A DNA stretch of 60,197 nt from Clostridia bacterium (GTDB lineage: Bacteria > Bacillota > Clostridia > Oscillospirales > CAG-272). Positions within the stretch are counted from its first letter, which is position 1; each line of letters begins with the position of its first letter. Under the pieces are notes generated by a model. The model was not told the origin of the DNA, did not search any database, and worked only from the letters and a program-made list of their open reading frames with translations. Both the position numbers and the translations under genes were made by a program. Below are positions 36,401-44,241 of the stretch, one piece after another. The stretch is taken from positions 1-60,197 of the forward strand of contig JAFTOB010000060.1 of the NCBI GenBank assembly GCA_017451545.1, given 5' to 3'.

Positions 36401-37821
36401 TAAAGCTCGATCTTACTTACGGCTCCGACCTCATCGGTGTCGGTCTCCATAACGTCAAAGCTAATCGATGTCTGTGTGTGCGTAGGTAAAGTCATTTCTA
36501 TTTCAGGTACGGCTTTAGCCTCGGTCTTGAATATCTGTTCAATGCGCTCTACACCGCCATTATTACGATACTCCACTACCAATCTGTATTCGGTATCGGA
36601 AAGCAGACCCGAAACGGCCTTCGAAGCAACTTCAAACTCCGACACCTTTTCATCACCGCGAAGCAAAGTTATAGAGATTATCTCTCGCAACTCGGTGCTT
36701 TCGTTCCAAACAAAATCGAACTCCACGCCTTCCTTGCCGACGGCAAGATCCTTAAACGCTACGACCTCTCGCGTGGTTATTTCCTTTTCGAATATTACGT
36801 GAGGAACAAACCCTGCGCCGTCCAAAGCATCATAGGTTGCCACGATGGCATAGTTATAATATGACGAGGTTTTCAAGCCTTCAAACTTGATCTTTGTCGA
36901 CTCTCCCGCCTTCAATTCACGCATTTCGATGATCTCGTTGCCGTCTGTGATTATGGCCTGAACGTTTCCACCGAAAAGCGCGATCAGCGAAAGCTCATCT
37001 GTAAGATCAACGTCGAATGTAAGGTCGTTAATTCCGATCACTTCATTTGTAACGGTCGCAGACGGCTGCCGCTCCGAATAAACACCTATGGACAGGGTCG
37101 GGTCTCCGTTCATAACAACGTATTTGGGAGTCTCTCTGTCAATGTACTGGATGGAGTCTATGGTATAATCAACGATGCCTTCTGCGTTTTCCGGCACCCT
37201 CACCTTGATTATAATATTTTCCATATCCGAGCCGTCCTCAAACATATAGCTGGCGTACGGAATTCCGTTGATCTTGAATGCCGTTATGGTGTAATCGTCG
37301 GGGTTATGGAAATGTACGGTAATGTATATTTCCTCGCCGGGCTTGGCATAATAAAGCCCTTCGCCGTGGATTATTTCAAGGCTTCCGTCAGGAGAGCCAA
37401 CAGGATCATCGGGATATTCGGCATCTTCATCAACGATCTCCCCGATTGGCTTATTGCTCGGATTGTTGGATCCGTGGTTTCCGTTATTGCCGTCGGTGTT
37501 ATCATTATCAAGCAACTCAATAGCAGACAGTCCAACAACGCGATCACCGTACATCACATCAGCTCCGCTCACTGAAGAAACCGACATACCGGTATATACC
37601 GGTGTCTGGCCCTCATGCGGAATCAGGATAGTTGACAATACAAGAGCGCCAAGCAGCGCGATCACGGCCGCAATGGCAATTACCGCTACGTATCCCTTTC
37701 TCTGCGGAGGTCGGCCTTGCCGACTTTTGTACTCAATTCGTTTGGCTGTATTTCGGTCTATAATATCCTCATCAATACCCGAAATAATATCCATATTTCT
37801 GTTATAACTGTCTTTCTTCAT
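33430..37821 (-). CDS. giant sigma-linked membrane protein with tandem modules and GLUG-like end
   Basis: This 1463-residue protein has a short cytoplasmic head (about 1-43) containing SGIDEDIIDRN, one transmembrane segment (about 44-66) and a very long outside part. Heads of the type IDxDLIxxA occur in membrane partners of clostridial ECF sigma factors, so I infer an anti-sigma role. Residues about 70-350 are beta-rich and unassigned. About 350-800 hold five or so related 90-95-residue modules (FDGLLSNNKYTVKLTYVYDL). About 1060-1430 are GLUG-like repeats (GGYRTGGIAG, YEKVGGIAG). The ATG overlaps the sigma stop (TAATG), so translation is coupled. It could sense or bind surface polymers. No sortase motif is seen. 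Confidence 0.75.
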   Translation of the reverse strand: MKKDSYNRNMDIISGIDEDIIDRNTAKRIEYKSRQGRPPQRKGYVAVIAIAAVIALLGALVLSTILIPHEGQTPVYTGMSVSSVSGADVMYGDRVVGLSAIELLDNDNTDGNNGNHGSNNPSNKPIGEIVDEDAEYPDDPVGSPDGSLEIIHGEGLYYAKPGEEIYITVHFHNPDDYTITAFKINGIPYASYMFEDGSDMENIIIKVRVPENAEGIVDYTIDSIQYIDRETPKYVVMNGDPTLSIGVYSERQPSATVTNEVIGINDLTFDVDLTDELSLIALFGGNVQAIITDGNEIIEMRELKAGESTKIKFEGLKTSSYYNYAIVATYDALDGAGFVPHVIFEKEITTREVVAFKDLAVGKEGVEFDFVWNESTELREIISITLLRGDEKVSEFEVASKAVSGLLSDTEYRLVVEYRNNGGVERIEQIFKTEAKAVPEIEMTLPTHTQTSISFDVMETDTDEVGAVSKIELYLGETLVKTAESTDLREFDGLLSNNKYTVKLTYVYDLNNGKGEQTVEKNVDITTDAKSTPTVEFDNPTKTQTSVSFDIVETDTDEVGAISKIELYLGEALVEAAESTDLREFDGLLSNNEYTVKLIYTYNLNDGTGNQNIEQDVMITTMAKSVPELSLAFVETTQSSLSFNLLYNDVDNVGRITSLELLHNGVTVMSGISTRKFNGLLSDNSYTVKASFEYDLNDGQGKHNESRVITATTEAKQAPVFTIGDMDLTEYTANGHYSYTDIDGTLKGYVVELYKDGELVSKNGNQKISFDSLSYYTDYCVKITYKYDLDDGNGVRTGSVSSDIKTMPYVDVMSTKIINTSGVSSGETIFMQAEIDNPLGGKIGSVVVNGQTYNTATSSTANRIFVEIKNNGQFAGGDTPLTIEQLNIELNNTTYGMKAKTTCTSNAFINGTLEVISVEFVNENYEPIDWCFTSEQVYAMITVYNPTGYDINKVVADWIIGGNYFESCDITDITKIDNSRYIMSVDWMVHDIWSEIGLSGISYSNQYLSKTMTLSNICDGAVRVASDEVRYVSTYEDLLTMNEGFNYYELTNDIDLAGMEWYGNEFMGVFNGNGYSIKNMSVVGSLKNANYNLGLFSTASGFISNVNIENAMYIVDFDADIDGDFSVFCGAIAGRNTGTDVLVIQNCTVDENSIFNVSSREGMSGHVYVGGIIGLLESYSSFAGISNSGIYDCTNRGSVSGGYRTGGIAGVAIANIDGCENHGDVTGYEKVGGIAGNCSSNISNSTNYGNVSFEAQLHMGTCFVGGISADGGNIKECTNNGNIIVCDPLVYVWAGGISAQPTSVKNSINNGDINIRGGQNNILIGGIGWGSVYGIENCINTGDITVAECESMVGVSGISFAGNSDINNCVNVGEITVSSTKTFYIASAFLNRDASLLKPSEIKEAKNCYAKVIYEDDAFYDIIPCDNTMLNSKGFYTDALCWSEDIWDFSDLDFENGKYPKLK
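36007..36480 (-). repeat. near-identical 282-bp direct repeats inside the giant gene
   Basis: Two consecutive 94-codon modules are nearly the same at DNA level. For example ccgtcaaattcgcgcagat occurs from 36062 and again from 36344, exactly 282 bases apart. The flanking modules are recognisable only as protein. This suggests recent module duplication and a place where copy number could vary between strains. Confidence 0.75.
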
Positions 37822-38414
37822 TAAAGATATCCCTCCTTCTCAAGCAGCGCCTTGAGTTCTCCTCGCATGCTTGCCAATGCTCTTGAAACGGTTTTTTCGC
37901 TTACGCCAAGCATTTGTGCAATATCCGCTATGTAGTCTGCGTAGTAGTAGCGGCAAACAAAAGCAAACTCATTGCGTTCGCTTTGCTCACGTATAAATGA
38001 GCTTATTATTTGGCTCAAGCGGTGTAACGAATATTCCTCTTCTGCCGAAGGAGAAGCAGAGAGACATTCGTCCAACTCGTGCAACGACACAGTAAGCTCG
38101 CTTGGAACGGTTTTTGCCGATCTGTTTTTTCTGTACCTATCCACTGCCGTATTCCTCATGATCTTTGAAATAAATATCTGAAAAGCGGTCGGTTTTGTGG
38201 GAGGAATACGATTCCACGTTCCGAGATACGTGTCATTCAAGCACTCCTCGCAGTCCAATTCATCGTGGACGATATTATATGCTATGGTAAAAAGATAATG
38301 GCCGTATTTTTTGTCGGTCTCGGATATGGCTCGTTCATTCCGTTCCCAATAGAGGTCTATTATCTTTTCGTCCGATAGCAATCGTCCTTCATTGAAATTA
38401 CTTTGCTTTTTCAT
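37821..38414 (-). CDS. ECF-type RNA polymerase sigma factor
   Basis: This 197-residue protein has sigma region 2 (about 20-100: RAISETDKKYGHYLFTIAYNIV..DCEECLNDTYLGTWNRIPP, then MRNTAVDRYRK) and region 4 (about 130-190: FVCRYYYADYIADIAQMLGVSEKTVSRALASMRGEL, a clear helix-turn-helix). The length is normal for an ECF factor. Its stop codon overlaps the start of the giant membrane protein gene, which is the likely cognate anti-sigma. I could not identify an autoregulated promoter in the 80 bases upstream. Confidence 0.9.
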   Translation of the reverse strand: MKKQSNFNEGRLLSDEKIIDLYWERNERAISETDKKYGHYLFTIAYNIVHDELDCEECLNDTYLGTWNRIPPTKPTAFQIFISKIMRNTAVDRYRKNRSAKTVPSELTVSLHELDECLSASPSAEEEYSLHRLSQIISSFIREQSERNEFAFVCRYYYADYIADIAQMLGVSEKTVSRALASMRGELKALLEKEGYL

Positions 38415-38490
38415 AGTCTCCTCTTTCTTTGATATTTTCCTTCACAACTACAAGTCGTAAAAATCATGAAATATCGGACATATTTTTTTA

Positions 38491-38520
38491 AAAAAAGCGC
38501 ACCGAAGTGCGCATTTTTTT
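38491..38520. terminator. bidirectional terminator between unknown membrane gene and sigma gene
   Basis: A GCGCAC/GTGCGC stem (38497-38502 with 38507-38512) is flanked by an A-run on one side and a T-run on the other. For the minus strand it ends the 38519-39508 gene before the sigma gene. Confidence 0.75.
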
Positions 38521-39508
38521 ATTTTCCCGCTATTTTATTGGTCATAAAGAACAGTCTGAGACGGTAAAAGCCATAAACGCAAAGGCCACCTGCGGTAAAC
38601 GGAAGCGTTGCCAAAAGCATAGGCAAGATCCCAAACGGCTCGAGCACTGCTCCTGCAATAATCGATGCGATAAAGAATAGCACTGCGAGAACTATTCTTG
38701 AAAAGGCAACGCGTCTCTTTGTCTTCGGTCCGCGGCGGCTTTCCGTAGCAAGATAAAGCATAGCTATAAGCAAATAGGATATGCCGAAGCCCATGATCGA
38801 AATAGCCCATACCGGGAAATTGGTCCAACCGACGACAAAACCGTACACCGCGCCGCCGATCAGGGCAAAGAATCCTACAAATATTCTCAGCATATTCGCG
38901 CGTTTTCCGTTTGAGCCCGCGGTTTTTTCATCGTATTGCTTTTTAGCGGACGAGTACGCATCGGCTCTGTTAAGCTTATCGGTAAATTGTTTGAATTCCC
39001 TTCTGTATGTTCTTGTGGCATCAAGCAGCTCGAGATCGCTTCTTGCCGAATTAACGGCTTCGATAGATTTTTTGCGCAGACTCTTGAGCTTGAATTTTGT
39101 GAAGAAAGAGCAACGATCAACCGTTCTGTCGTAATAATCCTCTATCTCGACGATTCTGGTTTTTATATTTTTAGGCGCACAGTCGTCTATTTCCACGTCC
39201 GGATTTGGTGCAGTATCAACCTCTGAGGTCTCCTCGTCCAACTCAAAATCGAAGCAAAACAGCTGCTCTTCGGAAGCATCTCCTATGATCTCGGCGCGGC
39301 AACCGTTATAGGAATCCTCGATAGCTTCCAAATATACGGCAAGGCTTTCAATATCTGATGCGTGCTCGGCCTCGGCAACTGCAACTATCGTTTTTTTGAT
39401 AATTCCCTGCAGATTGTCATAATCGGACGCCTCAGAATATTCCAACGACATTTTCTTTATTTCTTTGAGCCTTTGTGTTATAACGGATTTGATCTCTTCA
39501 AGCTTCAT
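38519..39508 (-). CDS. unknown protein with helical N-half and four membrane segments
   Basis: In this 329-residue protein residues 1-80 and 110-200 are charged and helical (likely coiled coil), split by an acidic stretch (about 90-115). From about 205 four hydrophobic segments follow (MLRIFVGFFALIGGAVYGFVV and others), ending KIAGK. No family is recognised. It has its own promoter (TTGCAA and TATAAT) and GGAAAG seven bases before the ATG, and is bounded by terminators, so it is a single-gene unit. Confidence 0.7.
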   Translation of the reverse strand: MKLEEIKSVITQRLKEIKKMSLEYSEASDYDNLQGIIKKTIVAVAEAEHASDIESLAVYLEAIEDSYNGCRAEIIGDASEEQLFCFDFELDEETSEVDTAPNPDVEIDDCAPKNIKTRIVEIEDYYDRTVDRCSFFTKFKLKSLRKKSIEAVNSARSDLELLDATRTYRREFKQFTDKLNRADAYSSAKKQYDEKTAGSNGKRANMLRIFVGFFALIGGAVYGFVVGWTNFPVWAISIMGFGISYLLIAMLYLATESRRGPKTKRRVAFSRIVLAVLFFIASIIAGAVLEPFGILPMLLATLPFTAGGLCVYGFYRLRLFFMTNKIAGK

Positions 39509-39589
39509 TTTGCGTCTTTCCTTTCTTTCTTGAAATTGGAAACTGACCTTTACGGTGCTTTAATCAGTCAAAAATAACCGTATGAATAC

Positions 39590-39618
39590 ATTATACTACA
39601 TATTTTGTTTTTTTGCAA
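39590..39618 (-). promoter_or_regulatory. promoter of the unknown membrane gene
   Basis: TTGCAA (39613-39618), a 17-base spacer and TATAAT (39590-39595) on the minus strand. Confidence 0.7.
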
Positions 39619-39628
39619 CACAAAAATA

Positions 39629-39662
39629 TCCCGCAATTCGATCTTTCGAAAGAATTGCGGGA
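39629..39662 (-). terminator. intrinsic terminator of the spore-protein gene
   Basis: An 11-bp stem (39629-39639 with 39652-39662) with a self-paired TTTCGAAAG loop is followed on the minus strand by TATTTTTG. Confidence 0.85.
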
Positions 39663-39692
39663 GTGTAATTCAGTTTTTGAGCCTAATAGGAC

Positions 39693-39890
39693 TTACTTGG
39701 ACTTGATATCGTTCTCGTACTTCTCAACCATCTTCTTGACCATCTAGCCGCCGATAGAACCGGCCTGACGGGAAGTAAGATCGCCGTTGTAACCCTGATT
39801 GAGAGTTACGCCAACCTCGTTTGCTGCCTCCATCTTGAACTGCTCAAGTGCCTTCTTTGCCTCGGGAACAAGTGTCTTATTGCTTGCCAT
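39693..39890 (-). pseudogene. alpha/beta-type small acid-soluble spore protein gene with in-frame TAG
   Basis: The frame starts with ATG seven bases after AAGGAG. It reads MASNKTLVPEAKKALEQFKM, then GVTLNQGYNGDLTSRQAGSIGG up to codon 48. Codon 49 is TAG (39744-39746). The frame then continues MVKKMVEKYENDIKSK to TAA. Both halves match the SASP signatures, including the GPR protease region near the N-terminus and the DNA-binding GSxGGxMVKKM helix. The interrupted position is inside the most conserved motif, where Gln (CAG) or another residue is expected. It may be a pseudogene, a sequencing error, or a suppressed stop; promoter-like and terminator sequences remain. Confidence 0.85.
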
Positions 39891-40030
39891 ATTGATTCTC
39901 CTTATTCTTGGGCGGAGCTTTCCCCACCCTTCTTTTCTTTTAAAATCTATGATTCATCGAGCCGCATTCTCGCGTGCTCTGATATTATTATCTTCGTTCC
40001 CGCGTTTTTTATAACTGCCAAAATTTATAA

Positions 40031-40062
40031 AAAAACAGACCGAAACATCTCGGTCTGTTTTT
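40031..40062 (-). terminator. intrinsic terminator of the S41-greA-lysS unit
   Basis: A 13-bp stem (40031-40043 with 40050-40062) has T-runs on the minus strand directly after the stop codon of the 252-residue gene. Confidence 0.85.
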
Positions 40063-40066
40063 GAAT

Positions 40067-40825
40067 TTATTTGGCGATAGTCTTGAAAACCTCTATTGCT
40101 TCCTGATATTCATCGCCCGCACCGCCGCATCCGGAAAGAACCGGCTCAACTCGGAGACAAAGCAAAGTATCTGCCGGAAGCCGACCGACACCGTTGGGGT
40201 TATTCTTGTATATTTGAGTATCCGAAAGCTTGATCGAATACGCATCGTTTGCGGTGTTCGGCACGTTTCCGCCGAATATATCGCTAAGATCCGCGAACAC
40301 CTTAATGTCCTTGTATGTTTCGTAAACCGCGGGGTCTATGAGACAAATAGCATAGCTTCCTATACCAAGATGATCTCCAAAGGCCTTTGAGTTTTCAGCG
40401 GTGAGTTTCTTGTACGTGTTGATCTGGTCGTTGATGAGCTTTTCCCGCTCTTCCTCTGAAAAATCTCCGCCGTCCTCAGCAATATACTTATCCACCTCTT
40501 CCTCGGCCAGCTTTATCCACTGTTCCTCGGTGTATACAGTCAAAACGTTAATTGCGATACCGTTGCGAATTACTCCTCCGGGAGCGGCGCTGGTAAGGTT
40601 CTCATTGATCTCCGGAATATATTCAGCAGAATTGAAGGGACCGGAATAAAGAACCACAACGTCGGTCTTGGGTTTGGAGATACACGAGTATACGCAAACG
40701 GCAAGAACGAACGCCGAAAAGAGCGAAACGAGAACCTTCCATTTATGATAATACCAGAAATTCTCGAACTTCTTGGCAAAGCCTTCTTCAACCTTGATCT
40801 CGTTATCTGAATACTTATTATCCAT
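40067..40825 (-). CDS. single-pass membrane protein of unknown function after lysS
   Basis: This 252-residue protein has a cytoplasmic N-terminus (about 1-30), one membrane segment (WKVLVSLFSAFVLAVCVYSC) and an outside domain of about 200 residues that includes TDVVVLYSGPFNS and a long charged helix (EEQWIKLAEEEVDKYIAEDGG). The Cys after the hydrophobic stretch is not in a good lipobox. No family is recognised. The start is taken as the ATG one base after the lysS stop, suggesting coupling; a TTG nine bases earlier is the alternative. Confidence 0.65.
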   Translation of the reverse strand: MDNKYSDNEIKVEEGFAKKFENFWYYHKWKVLVSLFSAFVLAVCVYSCISKPKTDVVVLYSGPFNSAEYIPEINENLTSAAPGGVIRNGIAINVLTVYTEEQWIKLAEEEVDKYIAEDGGDFSEEEREKLINDQINTYKKLTAENSKAFGDHLGIGSYAICLIDPAVYETYKDIKVFADLSDIFGGNVPNTANDAYSIKLSDTQIYKNNPNGVGRLPADTLLCLRVEPVLSGCGGAGDEYQEAIEVFKTIAK

Positions 40826-40826
40826 A

Positions 40827-42347
40827 TCAGTCAAGTCGCTTCATCGTGGGGAAAAGTAGCACGTCACGGATAGCGGCAGAGTCTGTAAGAAGCATACAGA
40901 GTCTGTCGATGCCGTAGCCGATTCCTCCTGTGGGCGGCATACCAATCTCAAGTGCGTTGAGGAAGTCCTCATCGGTATGATTGGCCTCTTCGTCACCTGC
41001 GGCAAGAGCTTCCTCCTGGGCGGCAAAGCGCTCGCGCTGGTCAATGGGGTCGTTAAGCTCGGAATATGCGTTGCACATTTCCCAGCCGTTCATAAACATC
41101 TCGAATCTCTCAACGTATTCGGGATCCTCGGGCTTCTTCTTGGTAAGGGGAGAAATTTCGATGGGGTGATCCATAACGAAGGTGGGCTGGATCAGGTGCT
41201 CCTCAACGAACTCCTCGAAGAAAAGATTGAGAATATCGCCCTTCTTGTGACGCTCCTCATACTCGATATGATGCTCCTTGGCTACGGCTCTTGCCTCCTC
41301 AAGGGTTTTGATCTCTCTGAAATCAACGCCCGAATACTTCTTGACGGCGTCAAGAACGGTAATTCGCTCAAAGGGCTTGCCGAGATCCATTTCAATGCCG
41401 TTGTAAGTAATGGTGGTGGTTCCGAGAACCTCCTGTGCCACGTAACGGAACATATTCTCGGTGAGATCCATCATACCGTGATAGTCGGTATATGCCTGGT
41501 AAAGCTCCATCAGAGTAAACTCGGGATTGTGGCGTGTATCGCAGCCCTCGTTACGGAAAACGCGACCGATCTCGTAAACGCGGTCGATGCCGCCGACGAT
41601 AAGTCTCTTGAGGTAGAGCTCGAGGGAGATTCGAAGCTTGAAATCCTCGTTCAGCGCATTGTGATGAGTCTCGAAGGGACGAGCGGATGCGCCGCCCGCA
41701 TTGGCGACGAGAATAGGCGTCTCGACCTCAATAAAGCCCTGTGCGTCAAGGAACTTACGGATGGTGCTGATGATTCTCGATCTCTTGACAAAGGTATCCT
41801 TGACCTCGGGATTCATGATCAGGTCAAGATATCTCTGACGGTAACGGGTGTCTGTGTTGGTAAGTCCGTGGAATTTCTCGGGCAGAGGACGGAGAGACTT
41901 TGACAGCATCTCTATCTTAGTTGCGTGAACCGAGATCTCTCCCATTCTGGTGCGGAAGACAAAGCCTTCAACGCCGATGATGTCTCCGATATCCCACTTC
42001 TTGAAGCCTGCGTAAACCTCCTCGCCGACGTCGTTGACACGAACGTAGCACTGGATTCTTCCCTTGCCGTCGGCGATGGTAATAAAGCTTGCCTTGCCCA
42101 TAACGCGGAAGGTCATAATACGTCCGGCAACGCGAACGGTTCTAGGCTCCTCCTCGTCATCCTTGAACTCGGCCTTGATATCCTCGGAATAAGCGGTAAA
42201 ATCATACTTCACCTTCTCGAAAGGATTGTTTCCGGCCTCGCACATATCCGCCAGCTTTTCGCGACGGATCTTAAGGATCTCGCTGAGCTCCTGCTCGGAG
42301 ATCTCCTCGTTTTCAATTTCAGGATTGATATTCTGATTTTCTGCCAT
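40827..42347 (-). CDS. lysS: lysyl-tRNA synthetase, class II
   Basis: This 506-residue enzyme charges tRNA-Lys. The N-terminal OB fold is TVRVAGRIMTFRVMGKASFITIADGKGRIQCYV. Class II motif 2 is RVYEIGRVFRNEGCDTRHNPEFTLMELYQAY, and motif 3 is GMPPTGGIGYGIDRLCMLLTDS. The length is normal. The start is the ATG six bases after GGAG; a longer reading would begin at a TTG. It lies between greA and an unknown membrane protein gene. No T-box is seen in front. Confidence 0.96.
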   Translation of the reverse strand: MAENQNINPEIENEEISEQELSEILKIRREKLADMCEAGNNPFEKVKYDFTAYSEDIKAEFKDDEEEPRTVRVAGRIMTFRVMGKASFITIADGKGRIQCYVRVNDVGEEVYAGFKKWDIGDIIGVEGFVFRTRMGEISVHATKIEMLSKSLRPLPEKFHGLTNTDTRYRQRYLDLIMNPEVKDTFVKRSRIISTIRKFLDAQGFIEVETPILVANAGGASARPFETHHNALNEDFKLRISLELYLKRLIVGGIDRVYEIGRVFRNEGCDTRHNPEFTLMELYQAYTDYHGMMDLTENMFRYVAQEVLGTTTITYNGIEMDLGKPFERITVLDAVKKYSGVDFREIKTLEEARAVAKEHHIEYEERHKKGDILNLFFEEFVEEHLIQPTFVMDHPIEISPLTKKKPEDPEYVERFEMFMNGWEMCNAYSELNDPIDQRERFAAQEEALAAGDEEANHTDEDFLNALEIGMPPTGGIGYGIDRLCMLLTDSAAIRDVLLFPTMKRLD

Positions 42348-42364
42348 ATTAAACTCCAAATTGA

Positions 42365-42853
42365 TTAGTGATTTCTCGAAACTTCACGAACCTCGATGTG
42401 AAGCTGACCCGAAGGGGTATCGACTACAATGTTCGCACCCTTGGAGGCCTTGTTTTCGATAAGTGTTTTTCCGATGGGAGACTGATCGGAGATCTTGCCG
42501 TTAGCGGGATCGGCCTCGTTGGAGCCGACGATGCTGTACTCGATCTCTTCGTCATCATCAATAATATAAATCTTGACGGTGGAACCGATGCTGACAACGG
42601 AGGTGTCGATCTTGGTCTCGTCAACTATCTCTGCATTTGCAATGAGTTCTTCAAGTTCTTTGATACGTGCTTCGGTCTTTGCCTGTTCGTTTCTTGCCTC
42701 ATCGTACTCGGAGTTTTCCGAAAGGTCTCCGAAGGAGCGGGCGGTGGAAAGATCCTTTTTGACCTCTTCACGTTTTACGTTTTTCAAATAATCAAGTTCG
42801 TCCTTAAGTGCTTTGAATCCTTCTTGTGTGTAAAGCTTTCCCTTGGTAGCCAT
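42365..42853 (-). CDS. greA: transcription elongation factor GreA
   Basis: This 162-residue protein rescues backtracked RNA polymerase. The N-terminal coiled coil carries the catalytic acidic tip (ARSFGDLSENSEYDEARNEQ), and the C-terminal FKBP-like domain has VGSNEADPANGKISDQSPIGKTLI. AGGAG lies eight bases before the ATG. It lies upstream of lysS by 17 bases, an arrangement common in Firmicutes. Confidence 0.95.
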   Translation of the reverse strand: MATKGKLYTQEGFKALKDELDYLKNVKREEVKKDLSTARSFGDLSENSEYDEARNEQAKTEARIKELEELIANAEIVDETKIDTSVVSIGSTVKIYIIDDDEEIEYSIVGSNEADPANGKISDQSPIGKTLIENKASKGANIVVDTPSGQLHIEVREVSRNH

Positions 42854-42876
42854 AGCTTTTTCTCCTATATGATTAA

Positions 42877-44154
42877 TTATTTATTTTTCAGTATTTCGAG
42901 CGCTCGGGCAAGCTGATTGTCCTGCGCCTGATTTTCTTCAAGCAAGCTGTACGGATTCAGCTTTGCAGCCTCCTCCGAAAGCACGACCTCACAGCCCTCA
43001 TCGGGTACTATACCCACGCCGTGATAATTATCGGATATGGGCGGAAAATAGAAGCTTGTCGTAAGCTTCATTGCGCCCTTGAGTCCGTAATAAGAAAGGT
43101 CGATTATAGACTGCATACAGCCTTTTCCGTAGGACGTTTCACCGACCACGGTCGCAAGGCCGTAATCCTTCATTCCTGCGGTAAACAGCTCTGCCGCGCT
43201 GGCGGAATAACCGTTTATCAGTATAGCGGCCGGATAATTGCGGTATTTGGCAATATCCTCTTTTTTTACACTGCAGGTACTGTAATCACCGCCATAATTC
43301 ACCGCTTCGCAGTAAGAAACGGTTTTCTGTGCTTTTTCGGGATCTATGCTTGATGAGGTTCTGATAAGTATATCCCCCTCGTTATAGAACCTTGAAAGCA
43401 CCGCGGAAACCGAAGCGAGATCGCCACCGGGATTGTCGCGAAGATCATACACAAACTTTGTGCAACCGTCGGCGATCAGACTTTCCATCGCATCACAAAA
43501 CTGTGTGGGTGTAGTCAGATTGAACTGCAGGATCTTAACGATTCCCACGCTGCTGTCGGCCTTGCTTTTTGCAAAAAGGACGGACGAGGACACAAAAGCC
43601 TCGCGCATAATGGAAAACGGTATGGGATCACCGAAATTCTCGCCTCTGACGACCGTGAACTCGCAAAGAGTTCCGGCAACGCCCTGAAGCTTCTTCAAGG
43701 CCATATCAAATCCGAGCTCCGAGACCTTTTCGCTGTTATCGCCCACACCGACGGCAACCACTAGGTCTCCGCGCTGCAAGCCGGCCTTCAAAGCAGGCGA
43801 ATCAGGCTCGACTGACATTATTTCTATACAATTATATTCCGTATTCTCGATTACGGAAATTCCGATACCCTGCGTATTACCAACGTTGGACTCGTTGAGC
43901 TCCTTGAACTCCTCAGCCGTGTAGTAATAAGCATAATCGTCACCGACGGCCTGCGAATATGCCGCAACGACCATCTTGGCCAGCTCCTCGTCGCTGACGT
44001 CATAGTAGGAGTAATCGGCAATTATCGAAGTGATCGTGTCGATCAGCGCGCTTGACGATTGGGTAGACGGTTGGACGGGTATATTTATCGTGCAGGCGCA
44101 AAGAGTGACCGAAAGCACCAGCGCAATAAAGACAGTGAGAAATTTCTTGAACAT
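42877..44154 (-). CDS. S41 family C-terminal processing peptidase, lipoprotein
   Basis: This 425-residue serine protease is of the CtpA/Prc type. Its signal ends in a lipobox-like LSVTLCAC, so it is probably lipid-anchored on the outer face. A PDZ domain covers about residues 90-180 (GIGISVIEN, DSPALKAGLQRGDLVVAVG). The peptidase core has KFVYDLRDNPGGDL, the nucleophile Ser in NGYSASAAELF and the catalytic Lys in GETSYGKGCMQ. The substrate is unknown. GGAG precedes the ATG by seven bases. It is followed closely by greA. Confidence 0.88.
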   Translation of the reverse strand: MFKKFLTVFIALVLSVTLCACTINIPVQPSTQSSSALIDTITSIIADYSYYDVSDEELAKMVVAAYSQAVGDDYAYYYTAEEFKELNESNVGNTQGIGISVIENTEYNCIEIMSVEPDSPALKAGLQRGDLVVAVGVGDNSEKVSELGFDMALKKLQGVAGTLCEFTVVRGENFGDPIPFSIMREAFVSSSVLFAKSKADSSVGIVKILQFNLTTPTQFCDAMESLIADGCTKFVYDLRDNPGGDLASVSAVLSRFYNEGDILIRTSSSIDPEKAQKTVSYCEAVNYGGDYSTCSVKKEDIAKYRNYPAAILINGYSASAAELFTAGMKDYGLATVVGETSYGKGCMQSIIDLSYYGLKGAMKLTTSFYFPPISDNYHGVGIVPDEGCEVVLSEEAAKLNPYSLLEENQAQDNQLARALEILKNK

Positions 44155-44197
44155 ATTTTATCTCCGGGTAAAATGGATTACGCGCGTTTACACGCAA

Positions 44198-44234
44198 TAT
44201 AAGCGAAACAGGGAAAACGCCCGTTCCGCTTATA
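44198..44234. other. imperfect hairpin between PucR-type gene and protease gene
   Basis: TATAAGCG (44198-44205) pairs with CGCTTATA (44227-44234), with further pairs inside. It lies seven bases after the regulator stop. No T-run follows, so termination would be partial at best. Confidence 0.4.
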
Positions 44235-44241
44235 ATGACGA

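Noticed and set aside
36007..36480. Direct repeats considered as CRISPR or transposon repeats
   Set aside because: The 282-base period is in frame and encodes 94-residue protein modules; no short spaced repeats are seen.
39891..40030. Sigma-G promoter for the spore-protein gene
   Set aside because: Some CATA-like and TGAAT-like words occur but not at a convincing spacing, so I did not list one.
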